From: Methanobrevibacter sp.
GTDB taxonomy: Archaea > Methanobacteriota > Methanobacteria > Methanobacteriales > Methanobacteriaceae
Length of the DNA: 64,000 nt
NCBI RefSeq assembly: GCF_015062935.1
Contig: NZ_SUTM01000003.1
Location: 1-64,000, forward strand
Direction of reading: 5' to 3'
The notes beneath the pieces are model-generated. The model was not told the DNA's origin, did no database searches, and saw nothing but the letters and a program-made list of their open reading frames with translations. The stretch's first letter is position 1; the number at the start of each line of letters is the position of its first letter. Of this stretch, positions 38,152-46,819 are shown piece by piece. The translations under genes and the position numbers were made by a program.

Positions 38152-38385
38152 ATGATTAATCCATTTATTGCAGCAATTTTGTCATTTTTTATACCAGGTC
38201 TGGGCCAAGTCCTTGCCGGAAGATTGAAAAGAGGCATAATATTTTTTGTAATAGCTATATTAATAGTCATTATTGCAACAGTAATATTCCAGCATTGGAT
38301 TGTTAGAATATTCGATTTATTATTTGCATTATTTGCTGCATACGATGCCTACCAAATGGCAAGAATCAGAATAAGAAGATATTAA
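38152..38385 (+). CDS. Small TM2-like membrane protein
   Basis: A 77-aa protein, nearly all membrane: segments about 5-20 and 28-46, with a third amphipathic stretch at 48-66. FIAAILSFFIPGLGQVLAGRLKRGIIFFV matches the TM2-domain GxGQ...G..KRG pattern that the zinc-ribbon protein at 29883-30428 also has in another form. The gene is single and convergent with the permease. Function unknown. Confidence 0.75.
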   Translation: MINPFIAAILSFFIPGLGQVLAGRLKRGIIFFVIAILIVIIATVIFQHWIVRIFDLLFALFAAYDAYQMARIRIRRY

Positions 38386-38403
38386 TCTTTTTTATTTCTT
38401 TTT

Positions 38404-39420
38404 TTAAAGGGTCAAAAAGTAAACTCCCAACAGAATAACCAACAGCACCACATTCAAAACTGTGAAAATAATCAAATATCTGATTTTAAATTCATCGCAT
38501 TCACGAACAAGAATCTTATAAGAAATAAGATTTGCCATAGAAGCTATAAGAGTTCCAAAACCACCTATATTAATTCCAACAATAATGGCTTCGTAATTTG
38601 TACTGAAACCACTAAGCAGCATTGCTGCAGGAACATTAGAGATTATTTGAGAAGAAACAACACCCCAAATGACTTCATTACCTATGATAAATCTTTTAAA
38701 TATAGATGTGAATAACGGAATATTTTCCAGGTTTCCAATCAATACAAAAAGCGCTATAAAAGTCAAAAGCAGAAAGTAATCGATACCGCTGAAAACCCTT
38801 TTAAAGAAATTATTATATGAAACTTCAACTTCACCCATTACAGGTAAATCAATATTATCCTTTGGAACAAAAAATGACACTATGACTAAAAATATTACTG
38901 AAACAACAATATACGGCAAAAGCAGTAGGAAAAATGACTCAAATGAAACATTGGAGACCGTATACATGACAATATTATGTGGAGCCCCTATAGGAAGAAC
39001 CATACAGCCAACATTGGCGGCAATAGTCTGCAGAGATACTGTCAATATTGTCAAATCCATTCTGTCCACTTTTTTTAATGCAAGAATGGAAAATGGAACA
39101 AATATAATTAATGAAACATCATTGGTAATGAAAATTGAACTGAAAAAACATGTGAAAACCAGTAACAGTACCAGGCTTCGGGTGTTTGCAATCCTTGTCA
39201 GTAATTTTCTAACGAGAATCTCAAAAATAGCTAAATTTTTTAAAATCTCAACAATCAGCATTATTATAAAAAGCAAAATTATTGTATCCCAGTTAATATA
39301 ATTCAAGTAATCAAAACTGGGTTTTACAAAAAAACAAGATATAATAGCTAAAATTAATGATATGGAAAAGACAATTTCTTTTTTAAAAAAATCAATGCTT
39401 TTAGCTATCCCTTTATTCAT
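38404..39420 (-). CDS. SLC13/ArsB-NhaD-type permease
   Basis: A 338-aa polytopic protein with about ten TM segments. NWDTIILLFIIMLIVEILKNLAIFEIL, SSIFITNDVSLIIFVPFSI and VVSSQIISNVPAAMLLSGF are the two repeat motifs (x-T/N-D and SNxPAAxLL) of the ion transporter superfamily that includes NhaD, ArsB and SLC13. The second half is shorter than in ArsB (about 430 aa). Likely an anion or Na+/H+ transporter; substrate unknown. It lies 14 bases after the TIGR04076 gene. Confidence 0.85.
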   Translation of the reverse strand: MNKGIAKSIDFFKKEIVFSISLILAIISCFFVKPSFDYLNYINWDTIILLFIIMLIVEILKNLAIFEILVRKLLTRIANTRSLVLLLVFTCFFSSIFITNDVSLIIFVPFSILALKKVDRMDLTILTVSLQTIAANVGCMVLPIGAPHNIVMYTVSNVSFESFFLLLLPYIVVSVIFLVIVSFFVPKDNIDLPVMGEVEVSYNNFFKRVFSGIDYFLLLTFIALFVLIGNLENIPLFTSIFKRFIIGNEVIWGVVSSQIISNVPAAMLLSGFSTNYEAIIVGINIGGFGTLIASMANLISYKILVRECDEFKIRYLIIFTVLNVVLLVILLGVYFLTL

Positions 39421-39434
39421 AGTATCCGACGATA

Positions 39435-39749
39435 TTAATCTGCATCCTCTTCCATTGTTTCAAGCAGGAAACTGACTGGTCTGAATCCGTCATTGCATGA
39501 TATCATTGCAGATTTTTTATTTTTCATCCATCCGCCATAGAAATCTTCTGCACCATTGGCCAAACCCATTACAAAAGCTGATAAACTTTCCCACGCACTG
39601 TCACAGAATCCTTCCGGTTTTTGCCAGCCGTTTGCAATGAAAACCTGTCCTTCCTCAATATCGCACTCATGTTCCAATGGATTTTCATATTTGTCAATCA
39701 AGTCATCATGCCTGACTTTTCTCATGACTGTAATCTTAACTTTTTTCAT
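39435..39749 (-). CDS. TIGR04076-family protein
   Basis: A 104-aa protein, MKKVKITVMRKVRHDDLIDKY then HECDIEEGQVFIANGWQKPEGFC, and near the C-terminus SAMISCNDGFRPVSF. The three conserved cysteines suggest metal or redox binding, as in the TIGR04076 group, whose role is unknown. Its ATG overlaps the SAP gene stop by 4 bases. Confidence 0.75.
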   Translation of the reverse strand: MKKVKITVMRKVRHDDLIDKYENPLEHECDIEEGQVFIANGWQKPEGFCDSAWESLSAFVMGLANGAEDFYGGWMKNKKSAMISCNDGFRPVSFLLETMEEDAD

Positions 39750-40303
39750 AGTATCCCCAAATCACTGCTTTCATATCTGTTATGACCTTTAAGAGATTTT
39801 TTATATTTCCAGCATTTTATTGCCTCTTCGAGAGACTTGTCATCATTTTCCTCAAAGAAGTCCCGTATATATTGATTGTATTGAAATTGTTTATCAATCT
39901 TTGTTTTTTCCTTAGAATTTTGAATTTCAAAGTAAGCATCAATTGCATCACGATAGGTTTTATCAGGATTCGCTTTCAGCCATTTTTGAAATTTGACATT
40001 GAACTTGAAGGTTTTACCTATTTCATTTTCAAAAAATTCCCTCTTGTCTTGGCTGCATTTGAAATTTTCACCTAATTTTGAATCCAATGCGATTGTTGAA
40101 TGAGATTTATTTGAAACTTGCCTAACCACAGGTTCTTTTAACTTTTCACCAGTTTTCAAATAATGAATTATCCTATTTTCCAAATCTTGCTTAGATCCGC
40201 TAATCTTCAAACCCTCGGACCTGCAAAAATCTTTTAGCTCCTCTTTTAGAAAATAGTACTCCTTAAACTCTTCAGCATTTAAATTTTTATTCAATTTTTG
40301 CAT
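39746..40303 (-). CDS. SAP-domain protein with DUF6434-like C-terminus
   Basis: A 185-aa protein. Residues about 18-55 (LKEELKDFCRSEGLKISGSKQDLENRIIHYL) form a SAP helix-extension-helix domain, usually DNA-binding. The C-terminal half (FKFNVKFQKWLKANPDKTYRDAIDAYFEI and FEENDDKSLEEAIKCWKYKKSLKG) has two copies of a [F-x-W/F...NPDKTY-DAI-x-Y/CW] motif found in SAP-DUF6434 proteins. It is the first gene of SAP-TIGR04076-permease. Function unknown; DNA binding is inferred. Confidence 0.78.
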   Translation of the reverse strand: MQKLNKNLNAEEFKEYYFLKEELKDFCRSEGLKISGSKQDLENRIIHYLKTGEKLKEPVVRQVSNKSHSTIALDSKLGENFKCSQDKREFFENEIGKTFKFNVKFQKWLKANPDKTYRDAIDAYFEIQNSKEKTKIDKQFQYNQYIRDFFEENDDKSLEEAIKCWKYKKSLKGHNRYESSDLGIL

Positions 40304-40661
40304 AATAATCCATTAAGATATTTAGTTACATCATAAATACTCTCAAAAAAACAGTTTAAAATGAATAAGGATAAATTTGATTAACAAATTTTGACACATC
40401 CTCATTCAAATACTAAAAACATAGGTCTGCAATATGCAGTCTAACACCTAATTAGATGTTATCTGATATTATGAACATCAAGATATATAAAAGTTACCAT
40501 AGCCCATTTAAAGTTTAAAGCAATATTCATCTAAAAAATAATATTATACGATAGTTGCAATATTGATTTTAAAAATAAATAACGTATATATATTTTTAAG
40601 TAAAAACAGTTATTTCTAAAACACTGATATAATTTTTAAAAAAAAAAACATAGGTGTTTTT

Positions 40662-40739
40662 ATGAATTGGAAAGAGCATTATAATGAAAACACTCCCATT
40701 AAAAATGGAGAAAATGTAATATGGCAGTTGAAAATTTAG
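40662..40739 (+). CDS. Possible 25-aa micro-ORF
   Basis: ATG with AGGTG seven bases upstream and a TATA-like AATTTTTAAA further upstream; translates as MNWKEHYNENTPIKNGENV and six more residues. It may be a real small protein or the stub of a decayed gene. The 358 bases before it (40304-40661) contain no gene, only a short inverted repeat CTGCA-ATA-TGCAG near 40430. Confidence 0.25.
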   Translation: MNWKEHYNENTPIKNGENVIWQLKI

Positions 40740-40810
40740 TGCTTGCTATCTCTTATTTTTTCATGGCAAGTTACTACATATTGTTGGCTTTTAACTTGTT
40801 TGATTGCTAA
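40721..40810 (+). CDS. Possible 29-aa hydrophobic micro-ORF
   Basis: This frame overlaps the end of the 25-aa frame and has GGAG about 11 bases upstream. The peptide (MAVENLVLAISYFFMASYYI and nine more) is one hydrophobic span with a charged N-terminus. It could be a small membrane peptide or chance. Confidence is low. Confidence 0.25.
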   Translation: MAVENLVLAISYFFMASYYILLAFNLFDC

Positions 40811-40937
40811 CAATCTATGATGTCAAATAGGAAGCCTAGTTGGATTCATCCGAAATTTTCCAATTTGATAAACTGACAATTTAGATGACAATTGGCTTTA
40901 ATATGTGTTTTATAGCTTCCTTTTTACACATAGCCAA

Positions 40938-40995
40938 TTGAACCACCCCATCCTATAGAGGATGGGGATTCCTGAATTATTTTCACTTAATAAGG
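40938..40995 (-). ncRNA. Candidate omega RNA 3' end / right-end hairpin
   Basis: On the minus strand, directly after the tnpB stop, a 9-bp stem CCCCATCCT-ATAG-AGGATGGGG (46-67 bases into 40900s, 40946-40967) is followed by GTGGTTCAA. In TnpB systems, the omega RNA scaffold overlaps the 3' end of tnpB and the right end, and the guide is the flanking DNA just beyond. By analogy the guide would begin near 40937 with TTGGCTATGTG. The 5' boundary, inside tnpB, is not defined. Confidence 0.5.
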
Positions 40996-42138
40996 TTAAT
41001 TTAAGTATTTTATCAGGCCATCCCCGTTGAACCAGCGGTTTAGAATATTAATTGCTGCGTTTGTGTCCCTATCAAGTATTTTTCCGCATTTTGGACATTT
41101 CCAGTTGCGTTTTTTGACTTTTAACTCTTTGTTTATGTGTCCGCAGTGGTGGCATGTTCTGCTTGTGTTGTGTGGTTTTACGAATTGTACACCGTCTGCT
41201 CCGGGTTTGTAGAGTTGGAATTTGTCTTTTAATCTTTTTATGAATCGCGATAGAGGAAATATCATGTTTTCCTCCCCTCCAATTAAAATCTTGATAGTAG
41301 AGTAGTTTTCTTCAAAGACTATTGTATCATATTTTTTGACTAGATTGTAGGTTAATTTTTCAATGTAGTCATTTAATTGGTTTGTTCTTTTGTTGTACCA
41401 TTTTTGTAGTCTTTTTTGTAGTTTTTTCCATCGCCTGCTCATGTTTCTGCATTTGGATATTAATCTGTTGATGTGTTTGATCATTTGGTTGTCATGGTCA
41501 ACATCAAAGAATTCTTTTTGTCCTTCGCTTGTGACTAGCCATCCATTTTTGTTGGAATTGATATCACATCCAATGTGCTCTTCGGTTAATGGTAGTTGTT
41601 CTGGTGGTTGTGTTTTGATGTTGAATGATGCATAGTGGTTCAATCCATCATAATATACAGTGATGTTGTTGAATTTGGTGTCTGGACTGTTTAATAAATC
41701 CAAGTATTCTACGCTTGTGCTGAAGGTCACTTCACCATGTTTTCTTAAAGTTAGTGTGTTTTTTTCTACTGGTCTTTTGTCTTTTCGGATAGTTTGTCTG
41801 AAGCTAGGTCGTGTTTTCTTTTTAGAGTGAAATTTTGGAGGATTATGCCTTTTGCTTTTAAAACTGTTTTTAAACGCTTTATGCAAATCATCACGTGCCT
41901 GTTGAAGACTGGTGGACTCTGTTTCCTTCAGGTATGGTAACTCTTTTTTAGATTCGTTTAAAAATTGATTTAACTCATTTTTAGTTGGAATTTTATTACA
42001 ATCACCATATTTGGCTTTATATTTATTTAAAAGTTCATTATGGGTTTTACGAGTACAACCATAGTTTTGTTTAAACATGACTTCTTGTTCGGGAGTTACA
42101 TGAAGCTTAACAACCACACCTCGAATATACTCACCCAT
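40996..42138 (-). CDS. tnpB: TnpB RNA-guided nuclease (IS605 OrfB family)
   Basis: A 380-aa protein, ancestor type of Cas12. The RuvC-like catalytic residues are present: D in IGCDINSNKNGW (near residue 192-195), E in FEENYS (276-277), D in LDRDTNAAINIL (356-358). The zinc ribbon TCHHCGH and WKCPKCGK is intact. I chose ATG at 42138 (MGEYIRGVVVKLHV) over 42147 because GGAGG is then 10 bases away. There is no visible lesion, so the protein may be active. Confidence 0.92.
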   Translation of the reverse strand: MGEYIRGVVVKLHVTPEQEVMFKQNYGCTRKTHNELLNKYKAKYGDCNKIPTKNELNQFLNESKKELPYLKETESTSLQQARDDLHKAFKNSFKSKRHNPPKFHSKKKTRPSFRQTIRKDKRPVEKNTLTLRKHGEVTFSTSVEYLDLLNSPDTKFNNITVYYDGLNHYASFNIKTQPPEQLPLTEEHIGCDINSNKNGWLVTSEGQKEFFDVDHDNQMIKHINRLISKCRNMSRRWKKLQKRLQKWYNKRTNQLNDYIEKLTYNLVKKYDTIVFEENYSTIKILIGGEENMIFPLSRFIKRLKDKFQLYKPGADGVQFVKPHNTSRTCHHCGHINKELKVKKRNWKCPKCGKILDRDTNAAINILNRWFNGDGLIKYLN

Positions 42139-42492
42139 AAATCTCATTCCTCCAGTCCAATATATATACCATTTTCATTCATATCTAAAAAAAATGAAAA
42201 AACATCTACTCTTTTTTAAAACAACGATTAAAATCACATTTAATTGAATAATATCTCATTTATAATTACCCATATATAAAAAATATGAGAGAGCATTTGA
42301 AAAGTAATCGAATAACGAACTCAGAGCAATTTTTTAAAACCAAAACAATTTTTCATAATCAAAGCAATTATTTAATAATCCAATAACAAAAAAGTATACT
42401 GAACACAAATTCAAGACCCAAAATAGCCTCAAAAAAACGCAAATAAAATAAAACACAATAAAATTAATTAAAAAAGACAGTACCCCCAATAG

Positions 42493-42536
42493 TGCAATTC
42501 ATCCACAACTTGCAGAAGTTGTGGTATTCTTGCATT
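42493..42536 (-). repeat. Element-end hairpin, copy 2
   Basis: A 44-nt block identical to 204-247 except G for A in the loop; stem CCACAACTT (503-511 of 42xxx) and AAGTTGTGG (516-524). It marks the left end of the tnpB element, upstream of tnpB as expected. The rest of 42148-42492 is AT-rich with no gene that I can see. Confidence 0.75.
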
Positions 42537-42560
42537 TTAAAGATAAAAAAAATAGAGGAT

Positions 42561-43751
42561 TTAACCTCTTGTTACAATACTGATAATGTCTCCGTCCTGT
42601 AGCTCATAATCACTGGCTACACGCATCTTTTTCCTTGCATCAACTGCATGCATGAACTTATCACCGATATCTGTATGAACGATGTAAGCCAATTCCTTAG
42701 GTGTTGAGCCTTTAGGAACTAAAAATCCGTCTGGCAAGACATTACCCTTTTGGTCTGTGTATTTGTTTTCATCCTGAACAGGATAAACAACAATTTGGTC
42801 CAGCAAGTCAAATATAGCATAGTTGAGTGCTTCCTGAACACCAGTACTTCCATAAACATCCAAAATGCTTGTTTGAATATATTCCAAACCATTGCGTTGA
42901 GCATCAGACAATTCTTCAGGCTTTAATATTTCAAAATGATCTTCACCGGACAAGTAACTGATTAATCCGCTTTCAGCTGCCTTTACAAGTGCAAGCTCTG
43001 AACCTGCAGAAGTTGGAATTACATTCGGATATTTTTCCTTGATTCTTCTGATGTTTTCAGCTGAAGTCGGCAGGTCAGCCTTGTTTGCAATAATCATCAT
43101 CGGTTTTGCAATGTGTAAAATATTACGGGTTAAATCAATCAAATCCTGTTCTTCCCATTTGTTGTAATCAGGTTCAATTGTTCTTTTAGCTTCGATAATA
43201 TCTTCAATAGCTATTCCGGTACCTGATAACTGATCAAAAAGTACTTTTGAAATATCGAGGTGTTCAGCACCTACCTTTCTTATAAGCCTGACCCAATTTT
43301 TAGATAATATTCCATACATCCACATTACTATCTCGTTTTCCAAAAATTCCAAATCTTCAAGAGGGTCATGGCTTCCCGCATCAACAGGATTTCCTTCAAG
43401 GTCTGTTGAGCCTGAAGCATCAATAACATTAATGAATACTTTAGCCTGCATTAAATCGTCTAAAAACTTATTACCTAATCCTTTTCCTTCATGTGCTCCC
43501 GGAACAAGACCCGCAACATCAATCATTTCAATTGGAAGCAATCTTTTTCCATCAACACATATTGAATTGTGAGGATTGCATGTCACACCTAACTCCTGAC
43601 ACGGACAATCTTTAATTACATGAGCAACTGCTTTATTCGCATCAATTGTTGTAAATGGATAATTTGCCATTTCTACAGCAGATGCAGTTGCTGAATTAAA
43701 AAAGGATGATTTTCCAACATTTGGTTTTCCACAAACTGCAATTTGAAGCAT
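42561..43751 (-). CDS. YchF/DRG-type GTP-binding protein with TGS domain
   Basis: A 396-aa TRAFAC-class protein. Walker A is [11 protein letters not shown], switch II region [23 protein letters not shown], and NKAD the base-specificity motif. An insertion of helical region follows, with a C-terminal TGS domain ([29 protein letters not shown]). It probably acts at ribosomes as its relatives do. Start at 43751 ([15 protein letters not shown]) since AAAAGTGATTATT precedes it; the ATG at 43760 is less likely. Confidence 0.9.
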   Translation of the reverse strand: MLQIAVCGKPNVGKSSFFNSATASAVEMANYPFTTIDANKAVAHVIKDCPCQELGVTCNPHNSICVDGKRLLPIEMIDVAGLVPGAHEGKGLGNKFLDDLMQAKVFINVIDASGSTDLEGNPVDAGSHDPLEDLEFLENEIVMWMYGILSKNWVRLIRKVGAEHLDISKVLFDQLSGTGIAIEDIIEAKRTIEPDYNKWEEQDLIDLTRNILHIAKPMMIIANKADLPTSAENIRRIKEKYPNVIPTSAGSELALVKAAESGLISYLSGEDHFEILKPEELSDAQRNGLEYIQTSILDVYGSTGVQEALNYAIFDLLDQIVVYPVQDENKYTDQKGNVLPDGFLVPKGSTPKELAYIVHTDIGDKFMHAVDARKKMRVASDYELQDGDIISIVTRG

Positions 43752-43829
43752 AATAATCACTTTTCAATAATAACATCATAATGTATGTATTCTAAATTAT
43801 AAATAGTTTCAGAAGTAAAAGTAATATCA

Positions 43830-44699
43830 ATGAAAGATGAAGAAATAGAACGTCCGCAGGCAATGAAAATTCGTCAGGGCATACAGGATGCAATGACATA
43901 TTCCTTGCCGGACAAGAAATTTAATCCGAAAAATATCGATTTGGTTGAGATAGACATTGAATTAAATGATTTAAGCTGGAATTTTAATAATTTTAGGATT
44001 TTAAATCTGACTGACATTCATTTGGGCCAATGGATTAATCCGGAATACCTAGACGAATTAATAGACTACGTCAATACATTAAATGTTGATTTGATTACAT
44101 TAACCGGAGATTACTTTTCATACGTTATTGAAGGCTATGAAGAATCCCTGGAAAATTCATTAAAGAAATTAGATGCTCCTTACGGTAAAGTTGGTGTTTT
44201 GGGAAATCATGACCATTGGATGAGTTCTGATAAAATCAGAGAAATATTTAAAAATTCAGACATTATTGACTTAAGCAATGATGTTATTACCCTTGAAAAA
44301 GATGGAGACCGCATTAACATTTGCGGTGTTGACAGCTGCACAGTCTGCGCTGATGATTTAGACAAGGTTATTGCAAAAATGCCTAAAAACATTCCAAACA
44401 TTTTACTTGCCCACGAACCTGATTTTGCAAAGGAATCATCACAAACCAATTTATTTGACCTTCAAATTTCAGGCCATTCCCATGGAGGGCAATTTATCAT
44501 TCCAAAATTTGAAACCACACCATTCAGAGGCCCTAACTCAACAAAATACCCAGTAGGACTATATAAAGTAGGAAATATGATTCAATACACAAGCAAAGGG
44601 CTTGGAACCAATTCATTCAGAGTTAGAATTAATTGCAAACCAGAAGTAACAATTATTACCTTAAAAACAACCAAAAAACATAAAATTGAGATAGAATGA
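43830..44699 (+). CDS. Metallophosphoesterase
   Basis: A 289-aa calcineurin-like phosphoesterase. Metal-site motifs in order: LTDIHLG, TLTGDYFS, LGNHDHWMSS, LLAHEPDF, SGHSHGGQF. It resembles the YkuE-like group but has no signal peptide; a hydrophilic N-terminus precedes the domain. It overlaps the downstream alkaline-phosphatase-superfamily gene by 4 bases (ATGA), so they are translated together. The substrate is unknown. Confidence 0.9.
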   Translation: MKDEEIERPQAMKIRQGIQDAMTYSLPDKKFNPKNIDLVEIDIELNDLSWNFNNFRILNLTDIHLGQWINPEYLDELIDYVNTLNVDLITLTGDYFSYVIEGYEESLENSLKKLDAPYGKVGVLGNHDHWMSSDKIREIFKNSDIIDLSNDVITLEKDGDRINICGVDSCTVCADDLDKVIAKMPKNIPNILLAHEPDFAKESSQTNLFDLQISGHSHGGQFIIPKFETTPFRGPNSTKYPVGLYKVGNMIQYTSKGLGTNSFRVRINCKPEVTIITLKTTKKHKIEIE

Positions 44700-46819
44700 T
44701 TAAAAACAGATTAATCTCCTCATTAAGGACAATAATCACTACTCTATTATATATCCTAGCCAGTGCTGTCGCAATTTATGCAGTGGATTACATAAGCACT
44801 GATTTTACTGTTGGCCCCTGGTATAATGCATTCATCATTGTCATAGCGGTTGCAATTGCAAATGCACTTTTGTGGCCAATATTTAGACGTTTCCTGATGA
44901 AAGCAATCATATTTACATTAGGCATAGGATCACTATTCATTAACTCAATAATTTTCTATATCACATCTTTATTCATTCCCGGCGTTTCAGCAGGAGTTTA
45001 TGGAGTCCTCCAAGTTCCAATCATGATGGCAATTGCCACCACATTCGTTACACACATTACCGACACAAATTACTACGACAGTTACCTGAAAAATATTTTA
45101 AGATATGCATTAAAGCAAAAAGCTGCATATAAAAAGAAATATCCTGGACTGATCATGCTTGAAATTGATGGTCTTTCAATAAACATCCTTAAAAAAGCAA
45201 TTAATAAAGGCGTGATGCCCAACATTAAAAAATGGATAGATGACAAGTCACACACATTGAAGGGTTGGGAAACAGATTTATCATCACAGACCGGATCAAG
45301 TCAGGCCGGAATTCTCCATGGTAACAATAAGGACATTGTAGCTTACAGATGGGTTGAAAAAGAAAATAACAACAAAATTGTCGTTTCTGGAAAATTAAGC
45401 GATGCCCCCGAAATAGAAAAAAGAATAAGTGATGGGAACGGTTTGCTTGTTAACGGTATAAGTATTGCAAATATGTTTTCTGGAGACAGCAAGATTCCCA
45501 CATTAACATCATCCAAATTAAAAGGCATGAGAAACATTTACAACAAAACATTGGATGCGGTGTTTTTAGATGCCTATAACTATCAGAGATTAATTGTATT
45601 GCTCTTATGGGATATTATCCTAGAGTTAAAGTCCCAAATAGTCCATCGTGTGAAAAATATACAGCCAAGACTTAGAAGAACAATTGTTTATGCTGCAGTT
45701 AGGGCGGGAGCCAACATAGCTTTAAGAGAAGCAGCAACCGATGTTTTAACAAGTGAAATACTAACAGGCAATATTGACACAGCCTATGCAACATACATGG
45801 GTTATGATGAAATTGCCCACCACTCAGGAGTTGAGGATGACGACGTTTGGAAAGCATTGAAATACATTGACTTCCAATTTGCAAAATTAACATCTGCAAT
45901 TGAAATGAGCGACAGAAATTATGAGATAGTTGTCCTGTCAGACCATGGCCAATCCAAAGGAGCTACTTTTAAACAGAGATATGGAATAACCCTAGGCGAT
46001 TACGTTAGAAAATTCCTTCCGGACGACATGATGATATTCAAAAATGAATATAATATTGACCACTTCAGAGATGCCGTTATTCCTGAAAATAAACAGATTA
46101 AAAATATCAAGAACAAATTTGGAAATATTCGTGACGATTTATTTGAAGATTTAAAATCTCTCCAGGACATTAGGGACGAAGTTGAAAAAAGAAAACCTGC
46201 AATAATATTTGAAAACAGACAATATAAAAACATTAGAGACAAATATTCAAATAGCTTAGATTATATTAAACACCATGAAAGTATAGAACAAAGTACTAAA
46301 AAAGCAAAAGATTCTGAACTGATTGTTTTAGGATCAGGCAACTTAGGTTTGATTTACTTAACCCAATGGAACCAGCGCCTTACTTATGAAGAGATAGTAA
46401 TGCTATTCCCAGACTTGATACCGGGTCTTGTAAAGCACACAGGAATAGGATTCATATTAGTTAATTCGATAGCCAATGGAGGAATGGTGATTGGTCAAGA
46501 TGGAATATACTACCTGGAAACAGATAAGATTATTGGCGAAAATCCTCTCGAAAACTTTGGAGAAAATGCCGCCAAACACCTGAAAAGACAGAATTCCTTT
46601 AAAAATATGCCTGACATTCTAGTCAATAGCTTTTATGATGAAAAACATGATGAAGTATGTGCATTTGAAGAGCTTATTGGGTCCCATGGAGGACTGGGAG
46701 GTGACCAGACAAAACCGTTTATTTTATATCCTTCCGAATGGGAGGACCCTGGTGATTTGATTGGTGCAGAATCAATTTACAAATTTTTAAAAAAAGAAAT
46801 AGAGAATTTAAACTCTTGA
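44696..46819 (+). CDS. Membrane-anchored alkaline phosphatase superfamily enzyme
   Basis: A 707-aa protein. Four N-terminal TM segments (about 9-30, 40-62, 70-97, 100-120; similar to holin-type DUF membrane domains) anchor a large domain of the phosphodiesterase/alkaline phosphatase superfamily: LIMLEIDGLS (metal Asp and nucleophile region), TGSSQAGILHGN (possible Thr/Ser nucleophile), AHHSGVEDDDVW, VLSDHGQSKG (DH metal ligands) and GSHGGLGG. Together with the upstream phosphoesterase it suggests hydrolysis of a phosphodiester in lipid or wall metabolism; that is inference. Confidence 0.85.
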   Translation: MIKNRLISSLRTIITTLLYILASAVAIYAVDYISTDFTVGPWYNAFIIVIAVAIANALLWPIFRRFLMKAIIFTLGIGSLFINSIIFYITSLFIPGVSAGVYGVLQVPIMMAIATTFVTHITDTNYYDSYLKNILRYALKQKAAYKKKYPGLIMLEIDGLSINILKKAINKGVMPNIKKWIDDKSHTLKGWETDLSSQTGSSQAGILHGNNKDIVAYRWVEKENNNKIVVSGKLSDAPEIEKRISDGNGLLVNGISIANMFSGDSKIPTLTSSKLKGMRNIYNKTLDAVFLDAYNYQRLIVLLLWDIILELKSQIVHRVKNIQPRLRRTIVYAAVRAGANIALREAATDVLTSEILTGNIDTAYATYMGYDEIAHHSGVEDDDVWKALKYIDFQFAKLTSAIEMSDRNYEIVVLSDHGQSKGATFKQRYGITLGDYVRKFLPDDMMIFKNEYNIDHFRDAVIPENKQIKNIKNKFGNIRDDLFEDLKSLQDIRDEVEKRKPAIIFENRQYKNIRDKYSNSLDYIKHHESIEQSTKKAKDSELIVLGSGNLGLIYLTQWNQRLTYEEIVMLFPDLIPGLVKHTGIGFILVNSIANGGMVIGQDGIYYLETDKIIGENPLENFGENAAKHLKRQNSFKNMPDILVNSFYDEKHDEVCAFEELIGSHGGLGGDQTKPFILYPSEWEDPGDLIGAESIYKFLKKEIENLNS

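Larger units (their letters stand above)
40938..42540 (-). mobile_element. IS605-type element carrying tnpB only
   Basis: The element has the left-end hairpin (42493-42536), an intact tnpB (40996-42138) and a right-end hairpin (46-67 bases into 40900s). No tnpA is found in the 345 bases between the left-end hairpin and tnpB. It would need TnpA from another copy, such as the element at the left edge. It inserted about 25 bases after the ychF stop. Boundaries are inferred from repeat ends. Confidence 0.7.

Noticed and set aside
40304-40660. A CRISPR-like repeat in the intergenic region
   Set aside because: Only isolated short inverted repeats are present; there is no regular repeat-spacer pattern here or elsewhere in the window.
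42148-42492. A possible tnpA remnant between the left end and tnpB
   Set aside because: I translated the region by eye in the relevant strand and found no IS200 TnpA motifs; it is AT-rich filler.
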